Shown one piece after another: positions 1-5,581 of a stretch of DNA of 5,581 nucleotides (the first letter of the stretch is position 1; each line of letters starts with the position of its first letter). The DNA is taken from NCBI GenBank assembly GCA_009779395.1, contig WREJ01000084.1:1-5581 (forward strand), read 5' to 3'. Source of the DNA: Coriobacteriia bacterium. GTDB lineage: Bacteria; Actinomycetota; Coriobacteriia; WRKU01; WQUG01. A model generated the notes under the pieces. The model had not been told where the DNA came from. It ran no database searches and was given only the letters and a program-made list of their open reading frames with translations. A program made the translations under genes and the position numbers.

Positions 1-1041
1 CATATCAATAAAATCGATGATGATAATGCCACCCACATCGCGCAAACGCATTTGACGTGTGGCGACTTCTGCCGCCTCGAGGTTTGTTGTAAGCAGCGTT
101 TCTTCTAGCGTACGGCTGCCGATAAAACTGCCCGTGTTGACGTCGATGCTGACCAGTGCCTCGGTCTGGTCAATAACAATCGAACCACCACTAGGCAGCG
201 GCACTTCACGTTTCAAAGCAGCGGCAATTGCATCTTCAATTCCGTAGCGGCTAAACAGTGGCTGCTTTGTGCTGCACTGCAGTCTGACGCGCGTCAGCAG
301 CTGGGGAGCATATCGTTTCACCAAAGCAACAACCTTGTCATAAGTCTGCTGGTCATCAATGGTCAAACTGTCAAAGTCAGCGGTGAACATATCGCGTACA
401 CAGCGCATCGCCAGGTCAGACTCGCTATGCAAAATGCTAGGAGCCCTCAGCTGCGTGCTTTGCTGTTTGACACGCTGGTAGCTGCTCATCAGTAGCGCGA
501 TGTCTGCCTGAATGTCGGCCTGTGCTGCGCCCTGTGCAGCGCTGCGCGCAATTGCTCCCATACCAGCGGGGAGTTCTTGCTGCATTAGTTGCAACAGCTG
601 TTGCCGCCGGTCCTCGGCAATCTTTTTTGACACGCCCCGACGATTACTGTTAGGAAAAAGCACCAGAAAACGCCCGGGTATGGACAACTCCATCGTTACA
701 CGCGCACCCTTGCTGTCTGTCGCGTCTTTGACCACCTGCACCATCAGCGTCTGACCCACCTGCACATGACGAGAAATCGCCTGTCCTGCAGACAGTGGCG
801 CGCCCTCGTGACGCAGGTCATCAATGGACAGGTAGGCGTTTTGCTCAAGGCCAATGTCAACAAAAGCCGCCTGCATTCCCGGCAAAACATCGCTGACCTT
901 GCCCAGATAAATGTTGCCGACCACGCTGCGTTTTGCAGGCTGTACATACAGCTCGACCAGCTGTTTGTCCTCGCACAGCGCAACACGCAGCTCACAAAAG
1001 TCCTGCGAGATAAGCATCTCACGCAGCATTGATGCTGCCAT
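1..1041 (-). CDS. rng: Ribonuclease G/E (Rne/Rng family), N-terminal 347 codons, 3' end outside window
   Basis: This encodes a single-strand-specific endoribonuclease that cleaves AU-rich RNA in mRNA decay and rRNA maturation in the cytoplasm. I translated it directly from the minus strand. Residues about 36-115 form the S1-type RNA-binding domain (VGNIYLGKV, LPGMQAAFVDIGL). Residues 121-140 carry IPGRFLVLFPNSNRRGVSKK, and residues 162-172 align with the 5'-monophosphate sensor, where ARS (R166, S167) stands in place of the usual RT. The DNase I-like catalytic core has VSIDVNTGSF (D300, N302) and ends with IIIDFIDM (D343), matching the Mg-binding D303, N305 and D346 of E. coli RNase E. The zinc-link CPxC motif and the rest of the protein lie beyond position 1. 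I chose ATG 1041 because GGTGAGGGGG lies 9 nt upstream. In-frame ATGs at 1029 and 1017 lack a good ribosome-binding site. The first 23 bp overlap the end of the DUF2344 gene, implying co-translation. Whether it is a short RNase G or a long RNase E-like form cannot be seen. Confidence 0.95.
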   Translation of the reverse strand, partial: MAASMLREMLISQDFCELRVALCEDKQLVELYVQPAKRSVVGNIYLGKVSDVLPGMQAAFVDIGLEQNAYLSIDDLRHEGAPLSAGQAISRHVQVGQTLMVQVVKDATDSKGARVTMELSIPGRFLVLFPNSNRRGVSKKIAEDRRQQLLQLMQQELPAGMGAIARSAAQGAAQADIQADIALLMSSYQRVKQQSTQLRAPSILHSESDLAMRCVRDMFTADFDSLTIDDQQTYDKVVALVKRYAPQLLTRVRLQCSTKQPLFSRYGIEDAIAAALKREVPLPSGGSIVIDQTEALVSIDVNTGSFIGSRTLEETLLTTNLEAAEVATRQMRLRDVGGIIIIDFIDM

Positions 1042-1765
1042 ATTCTGCGTCCCCCTCACCAGATGCCACAAAAAGTTCTTGCCGCGTAATACGTAGCAAA
1101 GCAGGACAGGGTGCCGAAAGCTGCGCGGCCTGCCACAGTGCCCTAAGCAAAGCATCGGGGCGCAAAGACCCTTGTTGGGAAATTCGCAGCGTCAGCTGTA
1201 TCTGAAAAGCTGACTCTGCTTGTGTCACTGTCACGTCTTTGGGGACATGGGTGGCAGAATCAAACACTTTTGTCGTGCCCTTGTGCTCTACTTCTAGCGT
1301 GTCGTGCGCGCGCAGCGCGGCCAAACCCGCCTGCAGTTGTTCTTGCAGCGCATCTGCGCTCATGTTCGCAAACGCGCCTTCTGCGGCAAGGTCCTCTACC
1401 GTGATACAGAGTGCTTGCGCGCAAATCGCCGCATTCAGCGAAGGCTCTTTTGTGCTGACATAGGCAACTTCTAAAATGGGCAAATAGTCGGTTTGTACCT
1501 GTTGCAGTTGGCGGAGTGCGTCCACAGGCTTTACATAGGCAGTTAGTGTCAGATCAGCGTATTCACGCACACCTGCTACGCCAACACCCAGCGCAGGTCC
1601 TGTCGCAAGGCGCATCTGGGGATTAAAACCCTGCGATGTTGCATAGGGTAGCCCGCTGCGTCTGACCAGACGCGTCAGGTAACGTTGTACTTCAAGGTGC
1701 GACAGATAGCGACCCGCATGCTGCTTTGCGTAAGCGATGCGCAAACGAAAAAGGGTGGGATTCAT
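1019..1765 (-). CDS. DUF2344 / TIGR03936 family protein, partner of the upstream radical SAM protein
   Basis: This is a 248-residue soluble protein of the uncharacterised DUF2344 family, which is normally encoded next to, or fused to, the C-terminus of TIGR03960 radical SAM proteins. The family hallmark is near the N-terminus: FRLRIAYAKQHAGRYLSHLEV (6-26), followed by LVRRSGLPYATSQGFNPQMRLA (33-54) and GVGVAGVREYADL (60-72). A C-terminal ITRQELFV strand (226-233) also fits the family. The start is ATG 1765, where the conserved region begins at once and GGAGG lies 9 nt upstream. The frame stays open to 1840, but that extension is Arg/Ser-rich and is only the shadow of the preceding gene. The gene overlaps the radical SAM stop by 4 bp (ATGA) and its own end overlaps rng by 23 bp, so it sits translationally coupled in the middle of the operon. 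The biochemical function is not known. A role in RNA or ribosome modification is inference from its neighbours. Confidence 0.92.
   Translation of the reverse strand: MNPTLFRLRIAYAKQHAGRYLSHLEVQRYLTRLVRRSGLPYATSQGFNPQMRLATGPALGVGVAGVREYADLTLTAYVKPVDALRQLQQVQTDYLPILEVAYVSTKEPSLNAAICAQALCITVEDLAAEGAFANMSADALQEQLQAGLAALRAHDTLEVEHKGTTKVFDSATHVPKDVTVTQAESAFQIQLTLRISQQGSLRPDALLRALWQAAQLSAPCPALLRITRQELFVASGEGDAEYGSINAA
1023..1038 (-). repeat. Perfect inverted repeat (short hairpin) in the DUF2344/rng overlap
   Basis: The arms GCAGCAT and ATGCTGC are separated by two bases. In the RNA this gives a 6-bp GCAGCA/UGCUGC stem with a UCAA loop. It begins one base after the ATG at 1041-1039, contains the alternative ATG at 1029, and ends just before the DUF2344 stop codon at 1019-1021. 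There is no following U-run, so it is not an intrinsic terminator. A role in coupling or regulating rng translation is inference. Confidence 0.45.
1051..1060 (-). promoter_or_regulatory. Shine-Dalgarno-like site choosing the rng start
   Basis: The minus strand reads GGTGAGGGGG, ending 9 nt before ATG 1041-1039. It is G-rich and not a perfect consensus, but it is the only ribosome-binding candidate near the three in-frame ATGs (1041, 1029, 1017). It lies inside the DUF2344 coding region (codons for SGEGD). Confidence 0.6.
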
Positions 1766-3768
1766 GGACGTTCTCCTCCCTCGGCTGCGGCATCGCTGGC
1801 AAGGTGAACGGCGATATTGAGTTCTGGACAGACTCCGCAATTACTGCAGCTGTCTATGCAGTCAGGGGTGAATTGTTCGTCGCGTGCCGCCTGTGCCTGG
1901 GCGCGCAGCCAGTCGGTGCTGACCCCTGTGTGCAGGTGGCTCCAGGGCAGCGATGCCGCTGGGTCAATGGTGCAGTTGGCACGTGTTTCTAGGTCAAGGT
2001 TCAGGCTGTCAGCCGCCGCCTGCCAGTAGCTGAAATCAAAGTTGTCTGTGTAAGCGATTGCTCCGTCAGAGCAGCGCCAGGCTGCTTCGATTAAATCTGC
2101 CGCATCACGTCCGCCGCGAGCGATTATGCCTTCGATGAAAGAGCCTTCTGCGTCGTGCCAGCTTAGTTTGACGCCCTTGCGCGGAATGCTTTCTTGCAGC
2201 AGTGCCTGACGGCGCAGCGTTTCTGCTGGTAGCAGCTGTTGTTCCCACTGAAAGGGTGTGTGCGCCTTTGGCACAAAAGTCGAGACACTGACGTTAACCT
2301 GTACCGAACCACGCTTGCTGGGAAGGGCAGACTCACGCGCGGTGTCGAGCACTTTTTGCACTAAAGTACCAATAGCTGTGACATCTTCGTCGGTTTCTGT
2401 AGGCAGTCCAATCATAAAATACAGCTTGACGCGATGCCAGCCGTTGGCAAAAGCGTAGGCAACCGTTTCAAGCAGCTGGTCTTCGGTCACACCCTTGTTG
2501 ATGACATCGCGCAGGCGTTGTGTGCCTGCCTCGGGGGCAAAGGTCAGACCACTTTTTTTGCTGCTGCCCGTCCGTCCGCCTGCAGCACTGCCAGCCGTGC
2601 TGTCTGCCAGCAGTCGTGCAAGGTCAATGCTAAAGTTGTCCACCCGCAGCGAAGGTATCGAGACACTGACAGCCGTACCAGCAAAGCGCCGCTTTAAGCG
2701 CTGCAAGACCTGCGCAATCAGGCTGTAGTCAGTTGTCGAAAGCGAGGTCAGCGAGACCTCGTCAAAGCCAGTACGCTGGATACCCGAGACAGCAGCTGCC
2801 ACAATACGGTCAGGGTCGCGTTCGCGCACAGGACGGTAAATGATGCCTGCCTGACAAAAGCGACAGCCACGTGTGCAACCGCGCCTGACCTCGACAGTCA
2901 GCCGGTCATGGATTAGCTCGGTATAGGGAACAATCAAACAGGTTGGCGTAAAGTCAGCACAATGAAAGTCCTGTGCCACGCGCCGGGTTATTGGTGCCTG
3001 TTGCACACCCTGGTCATACAGCTGCGGCACGTACACGCCCGCAATGTTTGCCAAAGCTTCCAGCTGCTGCTGCCTGCTGGGACGCACTCCGCCGTCTGAC
3101 AAGTCACGCAAAGCAGTCAAGATGTCGGTCAGTGCTCCCCCATCTGCCTCGCCTAAAAAGACGGCATCGACAAAGGCTGCGATTGGTTCTGGGTTATAAG
3201 CTGCCGGTCCACCCACAATAACCAGCGGCATGTCTGCGCTTCGTTTATCAGCATGCAGAGGCAGTCCACTCAAGTCAAGTACCTCGAGAACTGATGGAAA
3301 AGACAGCTCGAAGGGTAAGGTGATGCCCAACACATCTAGGTCGGCAACAGCGCTGCACTGCTCAAGGGTAAAAAGCGGCAACTGATGAACGCGCAAGAGC
3401 CGACTCATGTCCTCGCCAGGCAGAAAAATACGCTGCACACTGACATCATCAAGCCTGCTTGCCTGATCATACAGCAGCTGCAAAGCCTGATTTGACTGCC
3501 CCAACTCGTAGTGCGCGGGATAACACAGACCCACCTGCAGGGATGAACCCTCAGAGGAGTGCGACGGTGCTTGCTGCAAGGGCGTTGCTACCCCATATTC
3601 ACCGTCAATATACCGAGAAGGACGCTCGACCTGAACGAGGAGTGGTTCAATCTGTGACCACAAAGAACGGTGTTCGCGCGTACGGGCTGCTGTTTCTGCT
3701 TTGTTGGGTGCTGCAGTAATGGTGTTCTTCCTCCCTCTGCCTTCGCTGTCTGTATTATCTCTCTGCAC
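1762..3768 (-). CDS. TIGR03960-type radical SAM protein with B12-binding-like N-terminus (actual start probably ATT at 3720)
   Basis: This is a member of an uncharacterised radical SAM family, probably a cytoplasmic [4Fe-4S] enzyme. Numbering is from the GTG at 3768. The N-terminal signature LLVQVERPSRYIDGEYG is at 43-59. A Rossmann-like, B12-binding-type region spans about 78-210 (VGLCYPAHYELGQSNQ, LDVLGITLPFELSFPS, VIVGGPAAYNPEPIAAFVD), but I see no DxHxxG cobalamin ligand motif. The radical SAM core begins at VEVRRGCTRGCRFCQAG, with C298, C302 and C305 forming the CxxxCxxC cluster motif. It continues through SLTSLSTTDY, SGLTFAPEAGTQRLRDVINKGV (406-427), VKLYFMIGLPTETDEDV and VPKAHTPFQW. 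A second cysteine group, C637, C641, C644 and C647, near the C-terminus may hold another cluster. A Gly/Ser-rich insert lies at about 389-405. GTG 3768 overlaps the transporter stop (TAGTG) but lacks a ribosome-binding site, while ATT 3720 has an excellent one. If ATT is used the protein has 652 residues. Family assignment is strong and function unknown. Confidence 0.93.
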   Translation of the reverse strand: MQRDNTDSEGRGRKNTITAAPNKAETAARTREHRSLWSQIEPLLVQVERPSRYIDGEYGVATPLQQAPSHSSEGSSLQVGLCYPAHYELGQSNQALQLLYDQASRLDDVSVQRIFLPGEDMSRLLRVHQLPLFTLEQCSAVADLDVLGITLPFELSFPSVLEVLDLSGLPLHADKRSADMPLVIVGGPAAYNPEPIAAFVDAVFLGEADGGALTDILTALRDLSDGGVRPSRQQQLEALANIAGVYVPQLYDQGVQQAPITRRVAQDFHCADFTPTCLIVPYTELIHDRLTVEVRRGCTRGCRFCQAGIIYRPVRERDPDRIVAAAVSGIQRTGFDEVSLTSLSTTDYSLIAQVLQRLKRRFAGTAVSVSIPSLRVDNFSIDLARLLADSTAGSAAGGRTGSSKKSGLTFAPEAGTQRLRDVINKGVTEDQLLETVAYAFANGWHRVKLYFMIGLPTETDEDVTAIGTLVQKVLDTARESALPSKRGSVQVNVSVSTFVPKAHTPFQWEQQLLPAETLRRQALLQESIPRKGVKLSWHDAEGSFIEGIIARGGRDAADLIEAAWRCSDGAIAYTDNFDFSYWQAAADSLNLDLETRANCTIDPAASLPWSHLHTGVSTDWLRAQAQAARDEQFTPDCIDSCSNCGVCPELNIAVHLASDAAAEGGERP
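1774..1782 (-). promoter_or_regulatory. Shine-Dalgarno of the DUF2344 gene
   Basis: The minus strand reads GAGGGAGGA, with its GGAGG core at 1775-1779 and 9 nt to the ATG at 1763-1765. It lies inside the 3' end of the radical SAM coding region (codons for AAEGGERP). It excludes the longer open frame up to 1840 as the true start. Confidence 0.85.
3727..3737 (-). promoter_or_regulatory. Strong Shine-Dalgarno positioned for an ATT start codon
   Basis: The minus strand reads GAGGGAGGAAG here. The GGAGG core at 3730-3734 is followed by 9 nt and then ATT at 3718-3720, in frame with the radical SAM gene. The next gene's site has the same core, the same 9-nt spacing and an ATG. No ATG, GTG or TTG lies at a suitable distance from this site, so it decides the start in favour of ATT unless it is accidental. 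Confidence 0.65.
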
Positions 3769-5581
3769 TACGGGGCATCTGATGTATCCGAGGTGACATA
3801 GCTGTCGCGAACCTTTTGCAGGTTCAGGTGGTAGGGAATCGTTATTGTAGCAGTATCTTTGTAGTCGCGCAGGGCGCGCGTCAGAAAGTAGGTCGTCTGA
3901 TTGTGCAGCAAGCGGTCGTAGTAGTGGTCAAAGCTAAACCCCGAGACAATGACGGCAATGCTGTTGCCGCTGACAAGTTTTGATTCTTGCGTATCAAGGA
4001 AGTTCACGATGGGTGTCGTCAGGTCGCGATAGGGGCTTTGCAGCACCACCAGGGGAATAGACAGGCCAAAGTCTTTCAGCTGGCGGCGCAACTGTTGTTC
4101 TTGGGCAGGGTCGCGCGAGACGTGCAGCAGGTGAACATTGCTGCTTAGCTGGTTCGCAAAGTTGATGTTTTTCAGAACCGCACGGGTGATAGAGCGCGCT
4201 GGTATGTAACAGGCGATTTTCCCATCCGAGGTAGATGGATGGTAGTGTTTTTCGATGTCTGCCCGCGTAATGGTCAGACTGTTATGAAAGCTGCGGTAGT
4301 GACAGTTGATACGGTGCATCAGCAGGCAAAACAGCGGAATCGCAAGCGCGAGTATCCAAGCACCGTAGGCAAACTTTGCGATAAAGACCGCGATGGCAGC
4401 AATGCCTGTCATAGCAGCACCGGCGGCATTAATGGTCATGCTCTTCCTCCAGTGTGCCTGCTTTTCACGCAGCCATTTTGCGCACATGCCTGCCTGGCTG
4501 ATAGTAAAGGACAGAAAGACGCCAACCGAATACAGCGGAATTATCGCGTGTACCTTTGCGCCAAACAAAATAATGATGCCACTTGCCGCAAAGAACAGAA
4601 AAATCATGCCGTTTGAAAGGGTGAGTTTTGCCCCCCTCTCGCCAAACTGGTGAGGCGCGTAGTTGTCGCGCGCCAGAATCGAGAGCAGGTTGGGCAGGTC
4701 GCTGTAAGCAGAGTGCGCTGCCAAAAACAGCACCAGTGCCGTTGTTACCTGCAGGACAAAGAAGAGGAGGGAGTCCATGCCAAAGACTGCCTGCCCCATC
4801 TGAGCAATAACGGTCAGTGAACCCGCAAGGGGCATACCTGTCGCCGGGTCAATAATGGGCATAACCTGCAGCACCCGCGCCAAAATAACCGATCCACCAA
4901 AGAGAAACACGATGATGCCTGCCAGGCTGAACAGTATTATTTGGGCGTTTTTCTGTCGTGGCTGGCGCAGTACTGCCACCCCATTGCTAACTGCGTCAAT
5001 TCCTGAAAGTGCCATACTGCCCGACGCAAAAGCACGCAGCAGCAAAAAGACCAGGGCAACAGACATCAGAGGGTCGGCTTGTGCGGCAGCTTGTGCTGCA
5101 GGAAGAGTCTGCGTGTAGGCCTGCGCATAGGCAAGTGGCTGCAGGCTGCCCGTTGCTAGCTTGAAAAGACCCGTCACGACAAGTGCGCCCATGACAAGAA
5201 TAAAGGCGTAAGTGGGAATACCAAAGACACGCGATGCCTCTTGCTGGCCGCGCAAGTTAAGCAGGGTGACCAAAAAGACGCAGAAAATCGCGATGGGAAT
5301 ACGATAGGGAGTGAATTGAGGGAAGGCAGAGACCAGTGCTGCAACAGCCGCCGAAACACTGAGGGCAACAGTTAGCACGTAATCGATAATCAGCGAGGAC
5401 GCCGCAAGGATCGCAGGACGCCTGCCCAGTGAAGTTGCTGCAACCTGATAGGCACTTGCCCCCTGGGGATAGTGCTTGATGATTTGTGCATAGGAAAACA
5501 CCAGCACCAGCAGCAGGATTACAATCGGCAAGGCAACGGTAGGTGTCAGCAACACAGCTGCCGCACCAATCACCGGGATGA
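3768..5581 (-). CDS. KimA-like APC/KUP-type transporter, probable K+ importer, 5' end outside window
   Basis: This polytopic inner-membrane transporter closely resembles KimA (YdaO), the proton-coupled K+ importer of Bacillus subtilis, in order and motifs. The frame is open through 5581. The GTG at 5573 falls inside a transmembrane region, and by comparison with KimA about 50 N-terminal residues are missing. Counting from that GTG, conserved stretches are YPQGASAYQVA (35-45), LIIDYVLTVALSVSA (61-75), NLRG (106-109), ALSGIDAVSN (188-197), SDLPNLLSILARDNYAP (291-307) and IIPLYSVGVFLSFTISQAGMC (344-364). About eleven hydrophobic segments precede a soluble tail from about 427. The tail is USP-like (AVLKNINFANQLSSNVHLLHVSRDP, PLVVLQSPYRDL, LLHNQTTYFL, TIPYHL), the region that binds c-di-AMP in KimA. 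D64, Y65, T68, S72 and Y348 align with KimA D117, Y118, T121, S125 and Y377. S190 replaces T230. The sequence and KimA numbering are recalled from memory. A different cation or an amino acid substrate is possible. Confidence 0.88.
   Translation of the reverse strand, partial: IPVIGAAAVLLTPTVALPIVILLLVLVFSYAQIIKHYPQGASAYQVAATSLGRRPAILAASSLIIDYVLTVALSVSAAVAALVSAFPQFTPYRIPIAIFCVFLVTLLNLRGQQEASRVFGIPTYAFILVMGALVVTGLFKLATGSLQPLAYAQAYTQTLPAAQAAAQADPLMSVALVFLLLRAFASGSMALSGIDAVSNGVAVLRQPRQKNAQIILFSLAGIIVFLFGGSVILARVLQVMPIIDPATGMPLAGSLTVIAQMGQAVFGMDSLLFFVLQVTTALVLFLAAHSAYSDLPNLLSILARDNYAPHQFGERGAKLTLSNGMIFLFFAASGIIILFGAKVHAIIPLYSVGVFLSFTISQAGMCAKWLREKQAHWRKSMTINAAGAAMTGIAAIAVFIAKFAYGAWILALAIPLFCLLMHRINCHYRSFHNSLTITRADIEKHYHPSTSDGKIACYIPARSITRAVLKNINFANQLSSNVHLLHVSRDPAQEQQLRRQLKDFGLSIPLVVLQSPYRDLTTPIVNFLDTQESKLVSGNSIAVIVSGFSFDHYYDRLLHNQTTYFLTRALRDYKDTATITIPYHLNLQKVRDSYVTSDTSDAP

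Larger units (their letters stand above)
1..5581 (-). other. Probable single operon: transporter, radical SAM, DUF2344, rng
   Basis: All four genes share the strand. The junctions are TAGTG (or a 47-nt gap if ATT 3720 is the start), a 4-bp ATGA overlap and a 23-bp overlap. No terminator hairpin with a U-run and no convincing -35/-10 pair is visible at any junction. The last three genes are a recurrent neighbourhood often preceding rplU/rpmA. The promoter must lie upstream of 5581, or weakly within the transporter, and the operon continues past position 1. Confidence 0.75.

Noticed and set aside
744..1032. Open frames on both strands (744-1022 minus, 766-1032 plus)
   Set aside because: They overlap the S1 domain of rng, whose frame gives clear homology. 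These alternatives have Arg/Ser/Cys-rich or featureless translations.
1766..1840. 25-codon N-terminal extension of the DUF2344 frame
   Set aside because: The extension is Arg/Ser-rich shadow of the radical SAM C-terminus, and the ATG at 1765 has a strong Shine-Dalgarno and begins exactly at the family's conserved region.
3753..3758. Possible -10 box GATAAT (minus strand) between the transporter and radical SAM genes
   Set aside because: It matches TATAAT at five of six positions, but no -35-like hexamer lies 16-18 nt upstream and no extended -10 TG is present. It could be a weak internal promoter, but the sequence does not support calling one.
3760..3800. Transcription terminator after the transporter gene
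   Set aside because: No stem-loop followed by a U-run is present on the minus strand near the stop codon.
4239..4653. Plus-strand open frames of 125 and 86 codons antisense to the transporter
   Set aside because: They have no ribosome-binding site of note and no recognisable protein features, and the minus-strand frame is a clear transporter. They are mirror frames of conserved membrane segments.
5571..5573. GTG at 5573 as the true transporter start
   Set aside because: The frame is open to the window edge, and the family has a further N-terminal segment including the first membrane helix. The gene is almost certainly truncated by the window.

Overview
The window is a compact, fully coding stretch in which all four genes lie on the minus strand, so in transcription order it reads from position 5581 down to 1. 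The order is: (1) the 3' part of an APC/KUP-type membrane transporter closely resembling the potassium importer KimA (3768-5581, start beyond the window); (2) a radical SAM protein with a degenerate B12-binding-like N-terminus, of the TIGR03960 type (1762 to about 3720 or 3768); (3) a small DUF2344/TIGR03936 protein (1019-1765), the usual partner of that radical SAM family; (4) the N-terminal 347 codons of a ribonuclease G/E (rng, 1-1041), cut off by the window edge just after its second catalytic aspartate.

The genes are packed without room for promoters or terminators. Transporter and radical SAM frames meet at a TAGTG junction, the radical SAM and DUF2344 genes overlap by ATGA, and DUF2344 and rng overlap by 23 bp. 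The likely reading is a single transcription unit whose promoter is outside the window. The block radical SAM - DUF2344 - rng is a familiar neighbourhood in Gram-positive and some other bacteria, often followed by rplU/rpmA (ribosomal proteins L21/L27) and obg. That suggests a role linked to RNA or ribosome maturation for the two uncharacterised proteins. The K+ transporter in front is the less expected member.

The organism is probably a Gram-positive bacterium of intermediate GC. From the gene order and protein style, Coriobacteriia or a related actinobacterial lineage seems most likely, with Firmicutes as the alternative. This is inference from memory of the families, not a search.

The most interesting signal is at the start of the radical SAM gene. 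A strong Shine-Dalgarno sits exactly 9 nt before an ATT codon (3718-3720), nearly duplicating the ribosome-binding region of the next gene, which uses ATG. The annotatable GTG start 48 nt upstream has no ribosome-binding site and is followed by rare-codon-rich, poorly protein-like sequence. This points to a non-canonical ATT initiation codon, the type known from infC. A second point of note is a short perfect hairpin inside the DUF2344/rng overlap. I found no mobile element, CRISPR array, tRNA or rRNA.
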